A stretch of DNA of 64,000 nt from Mesorhizobium jarvisii. Lineage in GTDB: Bacteria > Pseudomonadota > Alphaproteobacteria > Rhizobiales > Rhizobiaceae. A program made the position numbers and the translations under genes. Numbering within the stretch: position 1 is the first letter of the stretch; each line of letters opens with the position of its first letter. Of the stretch, positions 1 to 6,423 are shown piece by piece. Under the pieces are notes generated by a model. That model did no database searches and had not been told where the DNA came from. It saw only the letters and a program-made list of their open reading frames with translations. The DNA is taken from the NCBI RefSeq assembly GCF_003601985.1, contig NZ_QZXA01000014.1, positions 1 through 64,000 on the forward strand. The letters run 5' to 3'.

Positions 1-105
1 AGAGTCGCCGCCGCCATACAGGTGACACCGAGGGCGCCAAGCCCCATCAGCTTCCACCGTGTCACCTCAGCGGCCACTTACTCGATGCTCGTCGTTATCG
101 GCGGA
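1..105 (-). pseudogene. Decayed second copy of the DUF1515-like prophage protein
   Basis: The first ~105 bases match the 3' half of the intact gene at 3175-3579, on the same strand. The shared reading is EVTRWKLMGLGALGVT followed by the start of the membrane segment. An in-frame TAA (complement of 78-80) lies just upstream of this reading, and similarity fades beyond ~105, so the copy cannot encode a whole protein. It is cut by the window edge. A duplicated phage lysis region extending left of the window would explain it. Confidence 0.6.
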
Positions 106-275
106 GGACGCGACGGCCTTCAAACGCGTCGCGAATAACCCCGTATGTCCTTTGATTTTGCAAAGCACATAGATTTCTGGTCAATTCCGCTGAAATTTAC
201 CAGAACAACGGTCATCCCTTGCGCAAATAATAACTTTAGGAGATGCTGATCTTAAGCCTTGGGAGGGCTGGGGAT

Positions 276-776
276 ATGAACAGAAATATGTTGATGGCAC
301 TAGTTGCCATTGCGCCGCTGTGCGGATGCCAAACAAGCAATCAAGCCGACTACATGCAAATAGGTTATGGGCCTAGTTTCGACGTCGCCCATGCTCAGTG
401 CGAAATGCAAAAAGGGTCGGTTGACCAAGGCTATATTGCTATCGGATCGCCCGGCTTCGTTGCCGGGGCCGGAATTGGCAATGCACTTGGTAACCTGGCC
501 GCCGAAGATCAATATATGAAGAACTGCCTCATCCTAAGTGGATGGAAGCGCGCGCCGCACGGACAAGGCGCCGCGGCTGCGTCAGCCGTGGCAGCTGGTA
601 CGCCGCCGACACCCTACGGGATTCAGCGCGCACCGGGCAGTTGGATCAACACGGCGCTGCTTGACTGGTCGGACGCGAACAACAAATGCGTCGCTGGCGA
701 TAAGGCCGCATGTGGCACCCGGGCGAAGCTCGGCGCGCGGCTTAGAGCCGCTGGCGTCAACCCGGCGCCGGTCTGA
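276..776 (+). CDS. Putative lipoprotein of unknown function
   Basis: A 166-residue protein that I do not recognise. The start at 276 was chosen over the ATG at 243 because GGGAGG precedes it at a good distance and it gives a short hydrophobic leader ending in a lipobox-like LCGC near residue 19. The middle has a Gly/Ala-rich hydrophobic stretch (VAGAGIGNALGNL) like a glycine-zipper segment. Four cysteines follow the leader. It overlaps the next gene at TGATG, so the two are probably translated together. An envelope location is inferred from the leader only. Confidence 0.6.
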   Translation: MNRNMLMALVAIAPLCGCQTSNQADYMQIGYGPSFDVAHAQCEMQKGSVDQGYIAIGSPGFVAGAGIGNALGNLAAEDQYMKNCLILSGWKRAPHGQGAAAASAVAAGTPPTPYGIQRAPGSWINTALLDWSDANNKCVAGDKAACGTRAKLGARLRAAGVNPAPV

Positions 777-1177
777 TGGTTCGAGTGGCCCGTCTGGAAG
801 TGGTGCTTTATCTAGGCGCCATGCTCACGGTCGCCGGGTGCGGCGCGGACTACCTTAACTACTACGACTCCGTGACGCTCGCCGCCGGCGACGCCAACCG
901 CGCCAACAGCCTCGCCCAGACGGTCGACCCGTTCAATCCGAACAGCCAAAACACGCACATTGAGAGCGATGGGCAGCGGATCGCCGGCGTCGTTCAACGA
1001 TATCGGGGGACGATGTTGGGGCCTGCACCGCAAGCCGGCATCGTGGTGAATGTCGGTTCAGGCGAACAACATCCTTGCGACCTTCAAACACAAACGGACA
1101 GCGCGGGCAAGCTTTGCGGCGGCCGAGCTGCCGAGGCCAAGCCAGGCGGTCGTACGGGACACGAGACGGGCTACTAA
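776..1177 (+). CDS. Small putative lipoprotein, envelope-associated
   Basis: The start overlaps the stop of the gene before it (TGATG), indicating translational coupling. The N-terminus has a hydrophobic stretch ending in TVAGC, a good lipobox at residues ~18-22. It is followed by a polar region with LNYYDSVTLAAGDANRANS and TVDPFNPNSQNT, which reads as a real protein. The last ~40 residues are low-complexity and unlike the rest, so a frameshift near 1080 that replaced the original C-terminus is possible. Function unknown. Confidence 0.55.
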   Translation: MVRVARLEVVLYLGAMLTVAGCGADYLNYYDSVTLAAGDANRANSLAQTVDPFNPNSQNTHIESDGQRIAGVVQRYRGTMLGPAPQAGIVVNVGSGEQHPCDLQTQTDSAGKLCGGRAAEAKPGGRTGHETGY

Positions 1178-1201
1178 CGGGGCCGAGAGAGACAGACGAA
1201 C

Positions 1202-1606
1202 GTGGGCAAAGTCCAGCGTCATGAAGGTGCCGATCAGACTGACAGTTGGCGCAAGAACGCCAGGAAACGGCGCAGACGCGGGTTTTGGCGACCCCAATAC
1301 CTGTTCGCACTGGTGATGGTTCCTCTTGCGGCTGTTCTCACGGCAAGCCCGAGCAGCCTCGAGACTGTCGCGAAGCTCATTCCGGCCGAATGGCTTGGCA
1401 GCATAGACGTTCCCGATCCGTCATCTCTGCTCGCCGGCGGCTGCAACATCAAAGGAAATATCTCGATCAATACCGGGCAGCGCATTTACCACGTGCCCGG
1501 CCAAGAACATTACTCGGAAACGCGGATCAGCCCCCAATATGGCGAGCGGTGGTTTTGCAGCGAGGCAGAGGCGCGCGGTGCCGGCTGGCGCAAGGCGCGT
1601 CGGTAG
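1202..1606 (+). CDS. Membrane-anchored protein with a C-terminal sunset-type domain
   Basis: A 134-residue protein with GTG start and a purine-rich stretch upstream. A basic N-terminus is followed by one membrane segment at residues ~33-50 and a short linker. The C-terminal ~55 residues read CNIKGNISINTGQRIYHVPG, then YSETRI, GERWFCSEAEARGAGWR. That pattern is typical of the sunset domain found next to nuclease domains and alone in rhizobial envelope proteins. No nuclease domain is present. It is the third gene of a short rightward cluster. Confidence 0.65.
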   Translation: MGKVQRHEGADQTDSWRKNARKRRRRGFWRPQYLFALVMVPLAAVLTASPSSLETVAKLIPAEWLGSIDVPDPSSLLAGGCNIKGNISINTGQRIYHVPGQEHYSETRISPQYGERWFCSEAEARGAGWRKARR

Positions 1607-1631
1607 AATGCTGAGTATCGCGCTGGGGGCG

Positions 1632-1805
1632 CTAGTTGGTTCCAGACAGTTGGTGCACAACAGCGGCGCCGGCAGAACTGCGAGCCATGGCTTCCTGGTC
1701 ATCTGGTCGACCGATGCCCCAGCCGATCACTGCTAGCAACAACCCGCCCAGCAGCATGCCAAGCACAGGCCTCCCAGTTGCTGCTCGCGCTCTGATGTTG
1801 GTCAT
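1632..1805 (-). CDS. Small single-pass membrane peptide
   Basis: A 57-codon reading frame running leftward and converging on the sunset gene. The ATG at 1805 has GAGG five bases upstream. The product starts MTNIRARAATGRPVLGMLLG, has one strong hydrophobic segment (residues ~14-31) ending in GWGIG, then a polar tail. Short basic-TM-polar peptides of this kind are common and mostly unnamed in mesorhizobia. It is too short for codon statistics, so support is the ribosome site plus the clean N-in membrane topology. Confidence 0.4.
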   Translation of the reverse strand: MTNIRARAATGRPVLGMLLGGLLLAVIGWGIGRPDDQEAMARSSAGAAVVHQLSGTN

Positions 1806-1952
1806 GATGCCTCACACCCAGGGTAGTGGCCCGCGACATCTTGGAGATGCGCGGGCCGACCAAGATTTGGGTCTTTGGTCAGCGGCCGCCGCTGAAGAGG
1901 CTCCCGCCTCTAGTCAAACAACCAATTAAGACCGATGTTCCACCCCAATACG

Positions 1953-1981
1953 AAAAAGCCCGCCACCTTTCGGCAGCGGGC
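1953..1981 (-). terminator. Rho-independent terminator for leftward transcription
   Basis: On the minus strand GCCCGC pairs with GCGGGC across a 12-base loop and is followed directly by five T residues. No confident leftward gene lies immediately to its right, so it may belong to a lost gene or small RNA. Confidence 0.5.
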
Positions 1982-2004
1982 AACTTAACACGGAGTTGTT
2001 AGGT

Positions 2005-2036
2005 GGGCCCGCCTCAATGGGGGAAGAAGCGGGCCC
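2005..2036. repeat. GC-rich inverted repeat
   Basis: GGGCCCGC and GCGGGCCC form an 8-base perfect inverted repeat around a 16-base loop, with no T tract on either side. It lies between two terminator-like hairpins in a stretch without a recognisable gene (1806-2293). Confidence 0.5.
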
Positions 2037-2122
2037 GGCCAAGAGCGAATTCCCCTGGCCGCAGCGGAGGGGATTGCTGCACGCCAAGAACCAGCCGACG
2101 AATATCAGGTTCCGCTTATATG

Positions 2123-2148
2123 CAAAAAAGACCTGCCCTCCGTCAGGT
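2123..2148 (-). terminator. Second leftward terminator-like hairpin
   Basis: On the minus strand ACCTG and CAGGT form a short stem followed by a run of six T residues. With the hairpin at 1953 it brackets a segment in which no gene is recognised. Confidence 0.4.
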
Positions 2149-2293
2149 AGAGCAACGGGTAAGGGATCAACCAGCGCTGAGAAAAACTGTCGTCGGACGG
2201 GTTGTTTCGATCACAACTTTGTGGGGTCAGCCAAGGCTACTTGCATTAACAACGCTTCGCTGGAAACGTCTATTTGGAATTGAGGGGCGCTAA

Positions 2294-3118
2294 ATGGCTG
2301 TTGATGGCCAATCTCAAAGTTATCCGTTAGGCGGCACACAGACTGAGCGGGATCGATTGCTTGCCCAAGCCAAACAATATGAGGCCTCGGCCAATTGGCT
2401 CCTGGATCAGATCACAATTCAGCCTGGCTGGACAGCCGTCGACATTGGCTGCGGCCCTATCGGAATTCTCGATTTGTTGTCACAACGCGTTGGTCCCCAC
2501 GGATCGGTCGTTGGTCTCGAACGCGAGCAGCGCTTCGTGGAAATGGCGCGCGGCGAGATCGCAAGGCGCGGGCTGAGCAACGTAACGATTGTCCATGCCG
2601 ATGCTCTCAATACTGGGTTGGAGAAGTCCGCATTCGACTTCGCCCACGAGCGCCTGGTGATGATCAATGTATCGGCCCGTGAGCAGTTGTTATCTGAGAT
2701 GCTGTCGCTGCTTCGCCCAGGCGGAACGATAGCCGTCGAAGATGTGGACAATGTCTCATGGCTTTGTCAGCCAGCTCACGCGTCTTGGGATGTCTTGCTA
2801 AACGCGTTTCATGCAGCCTTTCACGCGGGCGGCGGCGATGGCTTTATTGGTAGACGACTTCCTGGGTTGCTGCGTGCAGCCAACGTCCAAAATATCCGGT
2901 CAAGGGTAACAGTCGAAACGCCTCCAGTGGGAGATTACCGCCGCACCCACCTTATTGCACTCATTGAGTCAGTTCGAGAGAAGATACTCGACAAAGGATT
3001 GTTGGCGGAGACCGAATTGAATGAGCACAAAGAGGCGTTGGTCCACCATCTGAACGATCCTGCCACGACGGTGATCGACAAACTCCTCGTCCAATGCTGG
3101 GGACAAAAATCGGGCTAA
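2294..3118 (+). CDS. Class I SAM-dependent methyltransferase
   Basis: A 274-residue protein with GAGGGG upstream of the ATG. Motif I of the Rossmann methyltransferase fold is VDIGCGPIGILDLL (~residues 47-60), followed by the acidic strand-2 residue in VVGLERE. VHADALN (strand 4 region) and LLRPGGTIAVED (motif post-III) complete a Methyltransf_11/25 type domain. The C-terminal ~90 residues probably cover the substrate. The substrate is not predictable, and the gene stands alone between phage-derived segments. Confidence 0.8.
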   Translation: MAVDGQSQSYPLGGTQTERDRLLAQAKQYEASANWLLDQITIQPGWTAVDIGCGPIGILDLLSQRVGPHGSVVGLEREQRFVEMARGEIARRGLSNVTIVHADALNTGLEKSAFDFAHERLVMINVSAREQLLSEMLSLLRPGGTIAVEDVDNVSWLCQPAHASWDVLLNAFHAAFHAGGGDGFIGRRLPGLLRAANVQNIRSRVTVETPPVGDYRRTHLIALIESVREKILDKGLLAETELNEHKEALVHHLNDPATTVIDKLLVQCWGQKSG

Positions 3119-3174
3119 AATGGTCCGCCATAGCGAGAGGCCTGGTGAAGTTGTTTAGTGGATGGCAAGGAACA

Positions 3175-3579
3175 TCACCCGCCCCGCAGCACACGCCAGA
3201 TATTTGACCAATACGCCGTGATCAAGGATGCCAGCGCCGCCGCTGCCATGCCCGTGACGCCGAGCGCGCCAAGCCCCATGAGCTTCCAGCGTGTCACTTC
3301 AGCGGTGACGTCCTTGACGCTGGTCATGTCGGCGTTGAGTTTACTGACAGCACTTTCGGTAGCGGTCACACGCTCAACCAGTTCGTCGGTCTTCTGATAC
3401 ATTTTCGCACGACTGGAGGCGGCGCGCTGTTCCGATTGCTCGTAGCTCAGCGCGGCTCGCGCATCGCTGTCCTTAATGTCGCGCCGGATTTCGGTGATGT
3501 CCCGCTGCATATCCTGCGTGGCTTGCAGCAGCCCGCCGATCATCATCTCAAGGCTCTTCGTTCCCGACGTCGGGATCAT
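3175..3579 (-). CDS. DUF1515-like coiled-coil/TM protein of a prophage lysis module
   Basis: A 134-residue protein. The N-terminal ~85 residues are heptad-like and charged (QATQDMQRDITEIRRDIKDS onward), predicting a coiled coil. A C-terminal hydrophobic segment follows (LGALGVTGMAAAALASLITA, ~residues 103-122). This matches the DUF1515 type seen in rhizobial prophages; the family name is from memory. It is the last gene of a leftward cluster with endolysin and spanin genes, 11 bases after the o-spanin stop, so a holin-like or lysis-accessory role is inferred. A decayed copy lies at 1-105. Confidence 0.6.
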   Translation of the reverse strand: MIPTSGTKSLEMMIGGLLQATQDMQRDITEIRRDIKDSDARAALSYEQSEQRAASSRAKMYQKTDELVERVTATESAVSKLNADMTSVKDVTAEVTRWKLMGLGALGVTGMAAAALASLITAYWSNIWRVLRGG

Positions 3580-3590
3580 TCCCTGCCCTG

Positions 3591-3860
3591 CTATGATTTA
3601 AGTTCGGCGCGGCGCGCGGCGCTGGCCTTGGTGTGCAGATCGCATTCTGCGCGGGTGTAGAGCTTCACCGCGCAGCCTGGCGCTACGGTGCGGTCGATCT
3701 TGTTCTGATCGGCAACCGTCTTGCCTTGTGCACCGGGAAGGCTGCTACCGAGGGCCGAGCGTAGCGGCGGTACACCGCTGACGTCCGAAGTCGTACACGC
3801 CGCCAGCGTCAATGCACTCATCAAGAGACATGCGAGCGTCGATGCCCTTGCGTATCGCAT
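3591..3860 (-). CDS. Rz1-like outer-membrane spanin lipoprotein
   Basis: An 89-residue protein starting MRYARASTLACLL. The leader ends in LTLAAC, a textbook lipobox at residues ~17-22, so the mature protein would be an outer-membrane lipoprotein. Its first ~115 bases overlap the end of the i-spanin gene in another frame, the classic nested Rz/Rz1 arrangement. In dsDNA phages Rz1 pairs with Rz across the periplasm to fuse the two membranes at lysis. The mature part has three further cysteines. The identification rests on leader and nesting, because spanin sequences are poorly conserved. Confidence 0.65.
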   Translation of the reverse strand: MRYARASTLACLLMSALTLAACTTSDVSGVPPLRSALGSSLPGAQGKTVADQNKIDRTVAPGCAVKLYTRAECDLHTKASAARRAELKS

Positions 3861-4038
3861 CCTGATTTCCCTTCTCGATTTTGGCGCGAACCTCATCAGC
3901 GCCTTTGTCCTTGATGAACTCGTAGCCGGCGAACACGGCGCCCGAGATGGCAACCGCAATCGCCGTCCACGCGATGATGACAGCGACTGGCCGGGGCACG
4001 CCGACGACGCCGGCGACAAAGGTGATGAGCCAGGTCAC
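3745..4038 (-). CDS. Rz-like inner-membrane spanin
   Basis: A 97-residue protein with GTG start at 4038 that overlaps the stop of the endolysin remnant as GTGA. The N-terminus is hydrophobic (two segments, TWLITFVAGVVGV and VAVIIAWTAIAVAISGAVFA), followed by a charged periplasmic stretch with EVRAKIEKGNQDAIRKGIDA. The 3' end embeds the start of the Rz1-like gene in a different frame. A single membrane segment plus helical periplasmic domain is usual for i-spanins; two hydrophobic stretches are somewhat more than expected. Confidence 0.6.
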   Translation of the reverse strand: MTWLITFVAGVVGVPRPVAVIIAWTAIAVAISGAVFAGYEFIKDKGADEVRAKIEKGNQDAIRKGIDARMSLDECIDAGGVYDFGRQRCTAATLGPR

Positions 4039-4622
4039 GCCGGCGCCGTTCCAAGCGCCGCGGCGAGACGCTTGGCCTTGCGATTGGCGTACCAGCGATA
4101 GCCGAGCCCGCCGATCGCCAGCACCGCGCTTGCGAGTGCCACGACCACGACCACCTTGCCGATCCACTCGCTGGTGTAGGACAGCGGCGACAGCTGGTTC
4201 TGCAGATCATAGAGGTAACCAGACAGACCGAGGCCACCGGTGCCGGCGCCAGTTGCCAAGTCCGCCGGCGCGGTCGACGGTGCGGCGTTGGCATCATCGA
4301 CAAAGGCTTTCGCTTGGCCGCCGTCGACGAAGTTAGCCGCCTGTGGCACCTGACCGGTTGCCCATGCCTGGCCGATTGCTCGGACTTCAGCAACGCGAGC
4401 CGTCCAGCCCCGGCCGAAGGTTCCGAACGTGCTGAGGTGCTTCAGGAAGGCCATGCGGGCGCTACAAATGCGGTCGATCAGCGCGTCGTTGTTCTTGTCC
4501 GCCTTCAGCGCCGCAAGCGTGCCCATGCCGAGGACGCCGTCAATGCGGCCGGTATAGGCAGGCCGCAACGCCTGCTGAAGCCACATGATCGAGCGACCGG
4601 GACCGGAATTCACCGCGCCGTC
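4035..4622 (-). pseudogene. Endolysin remnant: GH108-type muramidase without its catalytic half
   Basis: The open frame begins abruptly at LDGAVNSGPGRSIMWLQQAL, the conserved junction between the GH108 catalytic domain and the peptidoglycan-binding domain (PG_binding_3). Upstream the frame hits a TAA at 4632-4634, and the N-terminal region with the catalytic glutamate is absent. The rest reads well: IDGVLGMGTLAALKADKN, then a membrane segment (~residues 143-163, VVVVVALASAVLAIGG) and a basic tail. A GTG at 4613 could still express the C-terminal part. The break lies ~140 bases from the unrelated transporter gene, so a deletion or recombination at the prophage edge is likely. Confidence 0.7.
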
Positions 4623-4653
4623 AAGAACTACTTATCGTAATGTTACACCTATC

Positions 4654-4692
4654 TGTACATAATTTGTACATATATATTGACGAGGATGTACA
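4654..4692. promoter_or_regulatory. Three phased TGTACA sites upstream of the binding-protein gene
   Basis: TGTACA occurs at 4654, 4665 and 4687, with spacings of 11 and 22 bases, so all three face the same side of the helix. They lie in an AT-rich pocket ~70-110 bases before the EhuB-like gene. A DNA-binding regulator is a reasonable guess. A clear -35/-10 pair could not be assigned. Confidence 0.35.
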
Positions 4693-4761
4693 TCCAACCG
4701 TAGCGTTGAGCGGCTGAGGCGGGACGCCTTCGCGCAACTCAAACTCATGGGAGGACCCCCG

Positions 4762-5634
4762 ATGAAATTTCGAGCCCGATCGGCTGCGATTGGCCTGGCC
4801 TGCATCGCCTATGCCGCGCTTGTTGGATCTGTGCTGCCGGCAACGGCAGAGACCACGAAAGAACGCGTCTTGAAGGAAGGGCGCATCGTCATCGGCGTCC
4901 ACAACCGCTCGCCATGGGGCTACAAGAAGGAGGGAACCGGCGAACTGCTCGGCTGGCATCCGGATCTTCTCAGGGCTGCCTTTGCCGATCTCGGCGTCAA
5001 GCAGGTCGACTTCGAGGTCACCGAGTTCGGCGCCTTGATCCCGGGCCTGATGGCCGGGCGTTTCGATGCCGTTGCATCCGGACTGTCGATAACGCCGGAG
5101 CGATGCCAGCAGGTGGCCTTCGGCGCTCCCGACCTGAGGTCGGACGACGCGGCGATCGTGCTCGCCGGCAACCCCAAGGCGATCCATAGCTATGCCGATC
5201 TTGCCAAGAAATCCGACGCGATCATGGGTGGCGGCCGCGGCAGCAATGTCATCAAGAACGCCATCACCGAGGGCGTGCCGGAAGACCGCATCCTGCAGTT
5301 CCCCGACATCGAGACCAACATCGCGGCACTGCGCGCCGGCCGCATCGACGCGGCTCTGTTCTCCTCCCCGACGGTGATCGGGCTGCTTGCCGGCAATAAG
5401 AGCCCCGATCTGGAGCGCGCCAGCCCGTTTACGACGGACGAGAAGTCGATCAGCTACATCGCGATCGCGTTCAGGAAGGACGATGGCGATCTGCGCGACC
5501 TCTACAATCAGGGTCTGGCGAAGGTCATGTCGAATGGCATGATCGCCACCATTATGGCGAAGTACGGATTTGGCCCGACGGAGAACGTGCCGCCAGGATT
5601 GACAACGTCGCAATTGTGCGGAGCCGCCAACTGA
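4762..5634 (+). CDS. Orphan polar amino-acid/ectoine-type ABC substrate-binding protein (EhuB-like)
   Basis: A 290-residue periplasmic protein. The ATG at 4762 has GGAGG upstream and begins a signal peptide (to ~residue 30, cut after AETA-like TAE). The SBP_bac_3 fold is seen in RIVIGVHNRSPWGYK, ELLGWHPDLLRA, FGALIPGLMAGRFDAVASGL and ITPERCQQVAF. The last two resemble EhuB, the ectoine/hydroxyectoine binding protein. No permease or ATPase gene is adjacent, so it must share a transporter encoded elsewhere or be a leftover of a lost operon. Ligand assignment is tentative. Confidence 0.75.
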   Translation: MKFRARSAAIGLACIAYAALVGSVLPATAETTKERVLKEGRIVIGVHNRSPWGYKKEGTGELLGWHPDLLRAAFADLGVKQVDFEVTEFGALIPGLMAGRFDAVASGLSITPERCQQVAFGAPDLRSDDAAIVLAGNPKAIHSYADLAKKSDAIMGGGRGSNVIKNAITEGVPEDRILQFPDIETNIAALRAGRIDAALFSSPTVIGLLAGNKSPDLERASPFTTDEKSISYIAIAFRKDDGDLRDLYNQGLAKVMSNGMIATIMAKYGFGPTENVPPGLTTSQLCGAAN

Positions 5635-5689
5635 ACGCCATCAGCAACAGAACCCAGCTGGCATCAACAGCGCGGGCGGCGCTGCGCTA

Positions 5690-5985
5690 GCGCGGGCGGC
5701 CCGCGCTGGCGATGACCGGGTGCGGACCGCCCTCTCCCAGATGCGGCGTCGTCATCATGGCCGCCTTGGTCAATTCGATCGGGCGCTTCGGATCGGACAG
5801 GAATGCCGCGACGCCGCCAGGGTCTTGTCCGGTCCGGCATCGAGCACGCGCAGGATCGCACCGACCAGCAGCGCGTGGCTCGTGTTTTCCCAATGGTTGC
5901 GCCTTTCGAGCTACCCTTCGGGATCGACCAGGATGTCGGCGATGTTTGTACGTCGCGGACCTCCCATTCCCCACACCCGAGCTCG
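5690..5985 (-). pseudogene. Fragment of a traG/virD4 coupling-protein gene
   Basis: About 295 bases match the stretch of the intact traG that encodes residues ~217-312 (9440-9735), on the same strand. The match starts at GEWEVRDVQ and ends at HPVIASA. Frameshifts break the reading into several frames, so nothing is made. It is cut off from the rest of traG by the hipBA operon and shows that a second copy of the transfer region once existed here. Confidence 0.75.
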
Positions 5986-6050
5986 GGAAAGTAAGTCGAG
6001 GCGTAGCCGCTCGGGCAGACGCTCGTGTTGCCAGCTGACAAGTTGTCATC

Positions 6051-6146
6051 ATACGCGGTCGCGTATATCTTCACCATATACGCGACCGCGTATACTCCCC
6101 TTTATACGCAACTCCGTATATTGACGATCAATACGCGATCGCGCAT
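6051..6146. promoter_or_regulatory. Four-site operator array of the hipBA operon
   Basis: Four palindromes of the form ATACGC-N4-GCGTAT lie at 6051-6066, 6077-6094, 6103-6120 and 6131-6146. Their centres are 27, 26 and 27 bases apart. The second is nearly perfect (TATACGCGACCGCGTATA) and the third is the most degenerate. The array ends 22 bases before the hipB ATG. HipB-type proteins bind such palindromes as dimers and repress cooperatively with HipA, so this is very probably the autoregulatory operator. Confidence 0.75.
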
Positions 6147-6149
6147 ATT
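6121..6149 (+). promoter_or_regulatory. hipBA promoter
   Basis: TTGACG at 6121-6126 and CATATT at 6144-6149 are separated by 17 bases. The fourth operator lies inside the spacer, so repressor binding would block polymerase directly. Confidence 0.5.
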
Positions 6150-6168
6150 GCGGGCGTGGAGACCCATC

Positions 6169-6423
6169 ATGACAGACCAGATCGCTCGCAACGAAAAACA
6201 ACTCGGGGCCATTCTGCGCCGCGCCCGCAAGAACGCCGGGCTCACACAGGGCTCGCTCGGCAACCAGATCCACTTGCGCCAGGGTACGGTCTCCCGCCTC
6301 GAGGCCGGCGAGCCCGCGATGCAACTCCGCACCTTGATGGCCGCCCTCTCCGCCCTCGACCTTGAACTCGTCGTGCGCGCGCGCAGCAAAGGCAGCTCTG
6401 CTGATATCGAGGATCTGTTCTGA
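6169..6423 (+). CDS. hipB: HipB-type antitoxin and autorepressor
   Basis: An 84-residue Cro/C1-type HTH protein (MTDQIARNEKQLGAILRRAR). The helix-turn-helix is LTQGSLGNQIHLRQGTVSRLE at ~residues 24-44. The ATG at 6169 is chosen because GGAG lies upstream and because translation from the earlier in-frame ATG would read through the operator array. Its stop overlaps the hipA start (TGATG). HipB neutralises HipA and represses the operon through the palindromes just upstream. Confidence 0.85.
   Translation: MTDQIARNEKQLGAILRRARKNAGLTQGSLGNQIHLRQGTVSRLEAGEPAMQLRTLMAALSALDLELVVRARSKGSSADIEDLF

Noticed and set aside
1050..1316. Alternative plus-strand frame between the small lipoprotein and the sunset gene
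   Set aside because: Overlaps two better-supported genes. It could only matter if the 776 gene has a frameshift near 1080.
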